Assembly (NCBI GenBank): GCA_022652945.1
Contig: JALCRV010000015.1
Span: forward strand, 1-48,060
DNA length: 48,060 nt
Source of the DNA: Bacilli bacterium
Lineage (GTDB): Bacteria; Bacillota_I; Bacilli_A; RFN20; CAG-288
Reading direction: 5' to 3'
A program made the translations under genes and the position numbers. Position 1 is the stretch's first letter. Each line of letters begins with the position of its first letter. This document shows positions 6,729 through 13,472 of the stretch, piece by piece. Under the pieces are notes generated by a model that was not told the DNA's origin, searched no databases, and worked only from the letters and a program-made list of their open reading frames with translations.

Positions 6729-8232
6729 AATCCACATCTCCTCCTTTAAACCAATTAGATTGATCGATGACTTTAATATAACCTTCCGCCGAATCGGAGA
6801 GCAACACGCCGCCATGAGCTCGATAGAACTCGATTAAGTCGAGCACATTCTTGGAGATCATCTCTCCAGGGATGGCAATCGGGATGCCCGGAGGATAAAT
6901 CATGATCGCTTCCGCGGAGATTTCCCCGACCGCATCCTCTAAAGGCACGATCTTGCTCGGAGCGTTAAACGCTTCGCGCGGACGGACGATCAAAGACGGA
7001 TATTCGTAATGGAAATGCGGGATCTTAAAGGCGGGGGCCTTGCCGTAATGTTCGTTAGAAAGATAGCGGAAGGCTTCGATCAGCTTTTCCGAGTCTTCCT
7101 CTTTAGTCCCAAGGCCATAGATAGCCATAACTTCGCTGACTTCCGCTAATTCGAGTTGAATATTGAATTTCTCTCTGATCTCATGCAGGATATCAAATCC
7201 GGTGACCCCGAGCCCGGTGACATTGATCACCAGCTTAGAAGGATCGAGAGCGAAACGACCAGGCTTTGAGCAGTACTCTTTGCCGAAAGCCGAGAGTCCT
7301 TTCATCTTATTGATTTCTTGCCTAGCATGTTCAGCTAAATCGATCGAATGGTTGATGCTCTCTTCCCCGTGGAAATACAGAAACTTTCTTGCGGCATCTA
7401 ACGAGGCCAGAAGAATATGATTAGGTGAAGTCGAGGAAAGCATCGCAAAGCTCTTGTTGACCCTGGAAAAATCTACTAAGTTGCCCTTCGTCAGAATCAA
7501 AGAGGTCTGAGTTAAAGAGCCGGCGGTCTTATGAACCGATAAGGTCGAGATATCCGCTCCCGCATCCATCGCCGCGAGAGGAACTAAGGACGAAAAATGG
7601 AAATGAGCCCCGTGCGCTTCATCGGTCATCACCATGATCTGGCGCTTATGGGCTTCCTCGCAGATGGTTTTTAAATCGGAAGCGATACCAAAATATGTAG
7701 GATTGATAACAAAAATCGCTTTGGCATCCGGATTTTCATCCATCGCCTTCACGTATTCTTCTACGCCGACCCCGTTAGCGATCCCGGTCTGTTCATCAAC
7801 ATCGGGGGCGACAAAAATCGGGTAGGCCCCGGAAAGAATCAAGCCGTTAATGACTGACTTATGGACATTGCGGGGCAGGATAACTTTATCTTTCGCTCTT
7901 AAAAGCGCGATGAACATCGTCAAAATCCCGCCGGTCGTCCCGTTCACGGAGAAGATAGCTCTATCCGCTCCGAAAGCTTCGGCGGCTAACTCTTCAGCTT
8001 CTTTGATTACCCCGGAAGGATGGTAAAGATTATCTAAGCCCAAGGGGGCATTGAAATCAGCCTTAAAGACCTGCTCACCAGCAAAATCAACTAAATCAGT
8101 CGTCATCCTGCCCATCTTGTGGGCCGGAACGTCAAAACAAGTCGGATGGGAAGCCAAGTAAGATTCACAAGCCTCAAGAAATGGTTCTCTGGACTGTCGC
8201 CTATCAGCTTCCGCTTTTTCTTCTTTATTCAT
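6718..8232 (-). CDS. speA: Orn/Lys/Arg decarboxylase family, probably arginine decarboxylase
   Basis: A PLP-dependent decarboxylase of aspartate-aminotransferase fold, 504 residues. The substrate-substituting segment is followed by SVNGTTGG (95-102, phosphate of PLP), TDEAHGAHF (203-211) and SVHKTAGSLTQ with PLP lysine K235. A C-terminal domain carries IMIYPPGIPIAIPGE. Sequence alone does not separate arginine, lysine and ornithine activity. The overlapping agmatinase gene makes arginine decarboxylase (arginine to agmatine) the best reading. It lies 22 bases after metK and is probably in the same transcript. The start at 8232 has no strong ribosome site in its first upstream bases, so a start a few codons in cannot be excluded. 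Confidence 0.85.
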   Translation of the reverse strand: MNKEEKAEADRRQSREPFLEACESYLASHPTCFDVPAHKMGRMTTDLVDFAGEQVFKADFNAPLGLDNLYHPSGVIKEAEELAAEAFGADRAIFSVNGTTGGILTMFIALLRAKDKVILPRNVHKSVINGLILSGAYPIFVAPDVDEQTGIANGVGVEEYVKAMDENPDAKAIFVINPTYFGIASDLKTICEEAHKRQIMVMTDEAHGAHFHFSSLVPLAAMDAGADISTLSVHKTAGSLTQTSLILTKGNLVDFSRVNKSFAMLSSTSPNHILLASLDAARKFLYFHGEESINHSIDLAEHARQEINKMKGLSAFGKEYCSKPGRFALDPSKLVINVTGLGVTGFDILHEIREKFNIQLELAEVSEVMAIYGLGTKEEDSEKLIEAFRYLSNEHYGKAPAFKIPHFHYEYPSLIVRPREAFNAPSKIVPLEDAVGEISAEAIMIYPPGIPIAIPGEMISKNVLDLIEFYRAHGGVLLSDSAEGYIKVIDQSNWFKGGDVDYDI

Positions 8233-8254
8233 GATATTTTACGTTGATATTATA

Positions 8255-9430
8255 TTACTTTGCGCGAGCGATATATTCTTTTAATTTATCGACCATATCG
8301 AGTTTCTCGAAAGGCAGATCTAAATCCGGGCGCCCAAAATGCCCGTAATCGCATAAATCCGCATATTTAAAACTCGGGCGAGTCAAAGAGAATTTATCGA
8401 TAATCCCCTGCGGGGTGAAATCGAACAGTTCCTCGACCGCCGCTAAGATCAGCTCTTTTTTGACTTTCTCAGTCCCGAAGGTCTCGATGGCGATCGAAAC
8501 CGGCTCGGAAACGCCGATGGCGTAGGAAAGCTGGACTTGGCAACGTGAGGCTAAAGAAGCCGCCACGATATTCTTGGCGCAATATCTAGCTGCATAAGCC
8601 GCGGAACGATCGACTTTAGAGGGATCCTTGCCGGAGAAGGAACCGCCGCCATGAGGGCAAGAGCCCCCGTAAGTATCGACGATAATCTTTCTTCCGGTCA
8701 ATCCGGTATCCCCTTTCGGCCCGCCGATGACAAAGCGTCCGGTCGGGTTGATAAAGGACTTAAAATCAGTGTTCATCTTGAAGGATTTAACGACCGGGAG
8801 CAGGACTTTCTCTTTCAGCTCCTTACGGAAATCCTCGATATTCACATTCTCATCATGCTGGCAGGAAAAAACGATCGTATCAACTCTTAAATGCTGAGGA
8901 GAGGTATAATCGATCGTCACCTGGGACTTCATATCCGGGCGAGCATGAGGGAGTTTGCCTTCGTGTCGAAGACTCGAAGCGGTCCTGACAATCTTATGAG
9001 CCATCACGATCGGAAGGGGCATATAGTTCTCGGTTTCATCCGAGGCGTAGCCGAACATCATACCTTGGTCTCCGGCGCCTAGCTTTTTTAAATCAGCGGA
9101 AGAATCGACTCCGAGAGCGATATCTTTCGATTGTTCCTTGACGAGGACTTCGATCTGGCAGGTATCCGCTCCGATCCCGATTTCCGGGCTGGTATAGCCG
9201 ATATCCCTTAAGACCTGACGAGCGAGTTTTTCATAGTCGATCTTGGCCTTGGAAGTGATTTCCCCGGCGATCACGACTTTCTCGACCGTAGCGAGGACTT
9301 CAATGGCGACACGGGAAGAAGGGTCTTCCTTTAAAGCGGCATCGAGAATCGTATCGGCGATTTTATCGCAGACTTTATCCGGATGGCCTTCGCCTACCGA
9401 TTCAGAAGTGAATAATATCTTACGTCCCAT
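8255..9430 (-). CDS. metK: S-adenosylmethionine synthetase
   Basis: Makes S-adenosylmethionine from methionine and ATP. The 391-residue length is standard. Signature segments are GEGHPDKVCDKIAD near the start (methionine/ATP site), GAGDQGMMFGYA, the phosphate loop GGGSFSGKDPSKVDRSAAY, and TGRFVIGGPKGDTGLTGRK. GAGGAAAG precedes the ATG. It begins a transcript with speA and speB; its promoter leaves a leader too short for a SAM riboswitch. SAM feeds RlmN and other methyltransferases; a decarboxylase (speD) for spermidine synthesis is not seen nearby. Confidence 0.96.
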   Translation of the reverse strand: MGRKILFTSESVGEGHPDKVCDKIADTILDAALKEDPSSRVAIEVLATVEKVVIAGEITSKAKIDYEKLARQVLRDIGYTSPEIGIGADTCQIEVLVKEQSKDIALGVDSSADLKKLGAGDQGMMFGYASDETENYMPLPIVMAHKIVRTASSLRHEGKLPHARPDMKSQVTIDYTSPQHLRVDTIVFSCQHDENVNIEDFRKELKEKVLLPVVKSFKMNTDFKSFINPTGRFVIGGPKGDTGLTGRKIIVDTYGGSCPHGGGSFSGKDPSKVDRSAAYAARYCAKNIVAASLASRCQVQLSYAIGVSEPVSIAIETFGTEKVKKELILAAVEELFDFTPQGIIDKFSLTRPSFKYADLCDYGHFGRPDLDLPFEKLDMVDKLKEYIARAK

Positions 9431-9466
9431 AACTTTCCTCGCTTTCTATAACGATCAGCCTTCATT

Positions 9467-9495
9467 ATTCTATCGGCATCAAATAGCTTAGTAAA
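9467..9495 (-). promoter_or_regulatory. sigma-A-type promoter of metK-speA-speB
   Basis: On the minus strand TTTACT (9495-9490) and TAGAAT (9472-9467) are 17 bases apart. The transcript would start about 30 bases before the metK ATG. Confidence 0.55.
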
Positions 9496-9521
9496 GAAAA
9501 AGACTTCAAGAAACGGTTCGG

Positions 9522-9785
9522 TTACTCCAGGCCTTCCTTCACAGCGATTTCGTGGAGGGCTTTAGCGAACTGATCCGGGCAGGATGTAGGTTTAAAGCCG
9601 CATCTTACGCCGGTCAAAGCCTTTTCGACTTCGACGATTTTCTTTCCTTGGACTAAGCGGGCAATCCCTTGTAAATTGCCAGGGCAACCACCTTGGACGG
9701 TCAAGGAAATAATCGTATCGCCTTCGTATTGAATCGTCATTTTTCTCGAACAAGTCCCTTTGGGGGAGAAGACATATTCTGCCAT
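9522..9785 (-). CDS. TSCPD domain protein, function unknown
   Basis: An 87-residue protein of the small TSCPD family (the TIGR03905 type). It shows the typical opening PKGTCSRKMTIQYEGD, the segment VQGGCPGNLQGIARLVQG and the C-terminal GVRCGFKPTSCPDQFA that gives the family its name. Four cysteines are conserved (C12, C34, C61 and C68, approximately) and could bind metal. Related domains occur next to ribonucleotide reductases, but the role of the stand-alone form is not known. AAAGGAATT precedes the start, and it follows the Gx gene by 15 bases, so it is the last gene of the RNF transcript. Confidence 0.85.
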   Translation of the reverse strand: MAEYVFSPKGTCSRKMTIQYEGDTIISLTVQGGCPGNLQGIARLVQGKKIVEVEKALTGVRCGFKPTSCPDQFAKALHEIAVKEGLE

Positions 9786-9800
9786 ATCTTTTAATTCCTT

Positions 9801-10313
9801 TCAGCGCGTGCGCTTGATGCCCGCTAGCTTGTCCATGCTGGGTAAAGCGCCGATCAAGTAAGAAATAATGATCGCCAGCACCTCTCCGGCTCCTAACGAG
9901 AGCACAGCGAGGATCGGAAAATATAATAACATATACGGAGTGTCAACAATCCAAATATACACTAAGATCTGCCCGAGGACGTGGAAAAATGCTCCGCCTC
10001 CCGAGATCCCGTAAATCGAAGTCTTGGTAAAAAAGTACAATATCAAAGTCACAACAGCCGCTAAGATTCCCCCGCCGAGAGATAAAAGGAAAGAAGTGCC
10101 AAAGCCCGTGAATAAGGAAACTAAGATTATCCTTAAGAAATTGACGGCTAGATAGTACCACGGGCCTAAATATAGTAAAGCGAACAAGGCGGGCATATTC
10201 GCTAGGCCGATTCTAAAGCCCGGAATAAAAGACGGGATAAATAATTCCGCCCAATGCAAAACGGAAGCGAGCGCGACTAGGAAGGCGGTGATGGTCATCT
10301 TATATGTTTTCAT
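9801..10313 (-). CDS. Gx transporter family membrane protein (Hpre_diP_synt_I)
   Basis: A 170-residue integral membrane protein with about five hydrophobic segments. It matches the family once called heptaprenyl diphosphate synthase component I, now named Gx transporter for its Gly-rich helices (here FRIGLANMPALFALLY and SLGGGILAAVVTL). The family is often found with RNF, ApbE and NusG_II genes; a role in moving a flavin or quinone-related substrate has been proposed but not established. I chose ATG 10313 because AAGGAGG lies 8 bases before it; the longer frame from 10331 has no ribosome site and would overlap the previous gene. It ends in a TGA stop. Confidence 0.75.
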   Translation of the reverse strand: MKTYKMTITAFLVALASVLHWAELFIPSFIPGFRIGLANMPALFALLYLGPWYYLAVNFLRIILVSLFTGFGTSFLLSLGGGILAAVVTLILYFFTKTSIYGISGGGAFFHVLGQILVYIWIVDTPYMLLYFPILAVLSLGAGEVLAIIISYLIGALPSMDKLAGIKRTR

Positions 10314-10323
10314 CTTCCCCTCC

Positions 10324-10929
10324 TTACGCATCCGGTCCCGGCTGGGCCGAAATAATCTGAAAAGTCAGGTGGTTAGGTAAACAGACGAGGGGCAGATTAG
10401 CTTGGTTTACCTGTCCCTGTTTGGAGCAGTCATGATAAGGGGAATCTTCCTTGATCACCCTGATACCACCTTGGGAAATCAGTAAATCCACCTGCGGGCC
10501 ATATAAGCTAAGACCTAGGATATTAAAGCCTTGAAGCTCAGGCGTTTTCTCATCCGCGGTGACGATCAAGTATTTATTCTGGTACAAGGAAAAGTCAGTT
10601 ATTTGTTTAAGTTCGTAAACGCTGAAATTCAGGCTTGGAGCCTGAGAATAAGAAGAAGGAATCGAATAAGTCTCCCCCTGGGAAAGTTCCCTTCGAAAAG
10701 AGACCGCATAAGTCAGCTTATCCCCGCTTTGGGTAGTGACAGTCAGATTATCAGCGACCGTCAAATTAGCGTAGCGGACCAGAACCGTAGAATTGGTCGT
10801 AAGCACACTTCCGCCTTGGAAGGAAGACCAGATAAAAACACCGGCGGTGGCAGCGACGACTAAAACTAAAGTCAGGGCGTCATGCCAGTTAAAGCGGATT
10901 CTTCTTTTTTTCTTTTCTTCAACGTCCAT
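10324..10929 (-). CDS. NusG_II domain protein, membrane-anchored
   Basis: A 201-residue protein with a basic N-terminus, one membrane helix (about residues 17-36) and an external domain. The C-terminal half has the NusG_II pattern: GGIRVIKEDSPYHDCSKQG followed by LVCLPNHLTFQI. The two cysteines C168 and C183 (approximately) could form a disulfide or hold a cofactor. NusG_II proteins of this kind recur beside RNF and FMN-binding genes in anaerobic Bacillota, but their function is not settled. The start has only a weak ribosome site and lies 12 bases after rnfB, so translation may be coupled. Confidence 0.7.
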   Translation of the reverse strand: MDVEEKKKRRIRFNWHDALTLVLVVAATAGVFIWSSFQGGSVLTTNSTVLVRYANLTVADNLTVTTQSGDKLTYAVSFRRELSQGETYSIPSSYSQAPSLNFSVYELKQITDFSLYQNKYLIVTADEKTPELQGFNILGLSLYGPQVDLLISQGGIRVIKEDSPYHDCSKQGQVNQANLPLVCLPNHLTFQIISAQPGPDA

Positions 10930-10941
10930 CTTCTAATTAGA

Positions 10942-11283
10942 TCAGAGCGTGACTTTTAAAGTCTTCCCGTCCGGACCTTTAGTGGAGTTAAGATAATCGA
11001 CGACTTTCTGAGCGTTTTCTTGATTGATGACCTTGCAGGTCTTGACCTTGGTCACTTTTCCATTGACAAAGGCATCGACCAACCCGGCGCAGCCAGGATA
11101 GCCGCAGCCACCGCAATTGGCGCCCGGCATCATCTTCACGACTTCCCCCGCGCGGGGATCTTCTTGGACTTTGAATTTATCGGAGACAGTGGCGATAGCG
11201 ATCCCGAGGGTTAAAGCCAAGATGACCATGAGGGCCACCGCGACAAAGATCAAGCCGACCGAACTGATAGCTAAGACTAACAT
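10942..11283 (-). CDS. rnfB: short RnfB: membrane anchor plus one 4Fe-4S motif
   Basis: RnfB is the ferredoxin-facing subunit of the RNF complex. This 113-residue form has the N-terminal membrane helix (about 8-32), then GANCGGCGYPGCAG with C57, C60, C65 and a distant C83, the RnfB 4Fe-4S motif. The tandem ferredoxin domains that normally follow (proteins of about 260-330 residues) are absent: the frame ends in TGA and the next gene is NusG_II. No frameshift remnant is visible downstream. It starts 2 bases after the Cys-rich gene with GGAGG upstream. Electron input must therefore differ, or be supplied by another protein. Confidence 0.85.
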   Translation of the reverse strand: MLVLAISSVGLIFVAVALMVILALTLGIAIATVSDKFKVQEDPRAGEVVKMMPGANCGGCGYPGCAGLVDAFVNGKVTKVKTCKVINQENAQKVVDYLNSTKGPDGKTLKVTL

Positions 11284-11285
11284 AC

Positions 11286-11603
11286 TTATTTTTCCTCCTT
11301 TGAAGAATCGGCATCTTTGGAAGGTTCAGCTTCCTTTTTCTTCTCTTCTTCGCCTTTTGAAGAGCCGTGGAAATTCTCGGTGAGATTGGAAGTGACTTTG
11401 CTGATTGATAAGTCTTCTTCCCTCACCCCGCAATTAAGCATGCAACCGGCGCAGCCGATCGTTTCTTTCGGGCAGTTATCCGGGGCTTTAGTCTTCTTAT
11501 TTAGAATAAAAGTCAGGATAAAAACGCCTAGGAGCACGACGACGATCGCCACCGAAATCAGGATGGTTGCATAAAGTGGAAGATTCCACGCTAAGACGAA
11601 CAT
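11286..11603 (-). CDS. unknown Cys-rich single-helix membrane protein in the RNF operon
   Basis: A 105-residue protein that I cannot assign. It has one membrane helix (about 9-33), a short basic stop, then a four-cysteine motif C44-x6-C51-x2-C54-x3-C58, then a charged Glu/Lys/Ser tail from about residue 80. The layout (helix followed by a compact Cys cluster) resembles the first part of RnfB encoded next to it, and also the iron-delivery factor NqrM of the related Na+-NQR, though the Cys spacing is not a clear match to either. It lies 6 bases after rnfA and 2 before rnfB. It probably binds an Fe-S cluster or iron for RNF assembly or electron flow. Confidence 0.75.
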   Translation of the reverse strand: MFVLAWNLPLYATILISVAIVVVLLGVFILTFILNKKTKAPDNCPKETIGCAGCMLNCGVREEDLSISKVTSNLTENFHGSSKGEEEKKKEAEPSKDADSSKEEK

Positions 11604-11609
11604 AAACGA

Positions 11610-12182
11610 TTAAATAATCCCGGCGAAACCCGCCGCCGCCATCGCCATGAAGGCGGTGCAGATAAAGGCGAGAGCCGCACCTTTAAAGGTCTTATAAGGA
11701 TCGGAAAGAGCCAGACGTTCCTGAATAGCGGAGAAAATGATCAAAACCAGATAGTAGCCTAAAGGCATACCTAAGCAGGTGCCTAAGACCTTAGCCCAAT
11801 CCGCCGCCGCCATCCCTGAGACCTGTAAGGCCAGACCGAGGACGACGCAGTTAGTGGTGATCAAGGGAAGATAGATGCCTAAAGCCGCATAAAGACCCGG
11901 CAGGAACTTCTTGATGACGATTTCCATCATCTGGACTAAGGAAGCGATAACGAGGATGAAAACGACCGTCTGCAGATAGCCGACGCCGAGAGCGTCAAGC
12001 AGGAACTGCAAGCCCCAGCAGACAAGACCGGCGATGAAGCTTACTAAAGTCAAAGCCGCGCCCATACCGACCGCCGAGGACCATTTATTGGAAATCCCGA
12101 CGTAGGAGCAAAGACCTTTATAACCAGCTAAGATGACGTTTTGAACGATCATCGAAGAGAACAGAGCGATTAAGAATGCCAT
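11610..12182 (-). CDS. rnfA: RNF complex subunit RnfA
   Basis: An integral membrane subunit of the ferredoxin:NAD+ oxidoreductase, 190 residues with six hydrophobic segments. Cysteines C25 (GYKGLCSYVG) and C112 (PLITTNCVVLG) are the pair that, with the matching pair in RnfE, holds a 2Fe-2S cluster inside the membrane in known RNF/NQR structures. The length is typical. It follows rnfE by 20 bases. Confidence 0.95.
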   Translation of the reverse strand: MAFLIALFSSMIVQNVILAGYKGLCSYVGISNKWSSAVGMGAALTLVSFIAGLVCWGLQFLLDALGVGYLQTVVFILVIASLVQMMEIVIKKFLPGLYAALGIYLPLITTNCVVLGLALQVSGMAAADWAKVLGTCLGMPLGYYLVLIIFSAIQERLALSDPYKTFKGAALAFICTAFMAMAAAGFAGII

Positions 12183-12202
12183 ATTATTTCCCTATCCTCC
12201 TT

Positions 12203-12898
12203 TTAAGCCTTAACCGCATTAGCAGCGGCTTTTTTAGCAGCAAGAGCAGCTAACTTCTTGGCCTTCTTCTCGTTGGTCTTATCTAAGACCATCTTGAATA
12301 AGCCCATGATGATACCGATCCATAGAAACCCGCCGACAGCTTTATCCATCTGCGGAATCGCTAAGGCAGCTAAAGGACGCCAATCGAAGATAACCGTATT
12401 ATTGAAAGGATTAGTCAGACCGAAACCGCCAGTCCCTAAAAGCTCACGGGGAATAGCGATCAATAAGCAAGCCATGAAGAAACCTAACGACTCACCGACC
12501 GCATCGAGCATAGAATCGGAAACGGTGTTCTTATTAGCGAACGCCTCCGCTCTTCCTAAGATGATGCAGTTAACAGTAATAAGCGGTAAGAACTCTCCTA
12601 AAGCGTTAGCCAGATCCGGAGTGAAAGCCTCCATCAGAAGCTGAATCGCAGTGACCAAAGAAGCGATGATAACGATATAAACCGGAATACGAATCTCGTT
12701 AGGAATCACTTTTCTTAAAGACGAGATGATGACATTAGAAAAGAAAAGGACGAACAAGACAGCGACAAACATACCTAAAGTATTATTGATCGACTCGGTC
12801 GCTTTGATGACCGGGCACATGCCCAGGACGATCGAGAGCGTCGGGTTCTCCGAGAAGATACCCGCTAGGAAGATCTCCTTTTTAGATTTTTCAACCAT
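12203..12898 (-). CDS. rnfE: RNF complex subunit RnfE
   Basis: A membrane subunit related to RnfA, 231 residues with six hydrophobic segments. C28 (LGMCPVIKA) and C111 (LITVNCIILGRAEAF) are the intramembrane cluster ligands. The C-terminus ends in an Ala/Lys stretch (from about residue 208). AAGGAGGG before the ATG overlaps the space after rnfG. It is in its normal position between rnfG and rnfA. Confidence 0.95.
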   Translation of the reverse strand: MVEKSKKEIFLAGIFSENPTLSIVLGMCPVIKATESINNTLGMFVAVLFVLFFSNVIISSLRKVIPNEIRIPVYIVIIASLVTAIQLLMEAFTPDLANALGEFLPLITVNCIILGRAEAFANKNTVSDSMLDAVGESLGFFMACLLIAIPRELLGTGGFGLTNPFNNTVIFDWRPLAALAIPQMDKAVGGFLWIGIIMGLFKMVLDKTNEKKAKKLAALAAKKAAANAVKA

Positions 12899-12912
12899 TT
12901 TCTTTTCCCTCC

Positions 12913-13470
12913 TTAGATAGTCTTCGCATCCGCGATGATCGCTTCAAAAGCGGTCTGGATCGCCGGAAGCGTCTTAAGCCCCGTGGCACCCGAGGCGATC
13001 GTATCGCCTTCATTGAAAGGCACGGTTGAAGAATAAGAAATCTTCGCAGCAGCCGTCTGGCCAATCGTATCCTCTTTCGAAGAATCGATGACCTTATAAC
13101 CGATAATCTGGAACGAAGGATTGACCAAAGCCCCAAACTCCACCCCGCCGGCATAGCCGACAGGCGAAGTCGCATCGTAATAGAAATAAGTGTTGGAGTC
13201 GGTGCAATGCACCTTGGCGCGGAGATTGAGATAAGGATGATCGCCATTAAAGGCGACTTCTTCAGTCTCCCCTTGCTGGGTAAGACCATCAGCGGTGAGG
13301 ATTTCCTTCATCGCCGCAGTCTTCTTGACCAATAAAGCCGCTTCGATCTTCGGAGCGGTGATATAATTGACCACCCCTAAGATTCCACCGCAGACCAAGC
13401 AGACAATAACGAGGACCAAAGGATACCTGACCGTGTTAGAAAGCTCCTGCTTCTTTTTTACTTGTTCCAT
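12913..13470 (-). CDS. rnfG: RNF complex subunit RnfG, FMN-binding
   Basis: A 185-residue subunit with one N-terminal membrane helix (about 16-37) and an external FMN_bind domain. The flavinylation motif is DTIASGATGLKT (156-167), where T163 should carry covalent FMN attached by ApbE. The length is usual for Gram-positive RnfG. It lies 2 bases after rnfD, so the two are probably translationally coupled. Confidence 0.95.
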   Translation of the reverse strand: MEQVKKKQELSNTVRYPLVLVIVCLVCGGILGVVNYITAPKIEAALLVKKTAAMKEILTADGLTQQGETEEVAFNGDHPYLNLRAKVHCTDSNTYFYYDATSPVGYAGGVEFGALVNPSFQIIGYKVIDSSKEDTIGQTAAAKISYSSTVPFNEGDTIASGATGLKTLPAIQTAFEAIIADAKTI

Positions 13471-13472
13471 GA

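Noticed and set aside
9431-9521. SAM riboswitch before metK
   Set aside because: The space between the promoter and the ATG is only about 30 bases, too short for any known SAM-binding RNA.
10942-11603. RnfB split by a frameshift into two genes
   Set aside because: Each protein has its own membrane helix and its own Cys motif, and the short RnfB is complete at its N-terminus, so they are not halves of one gene.
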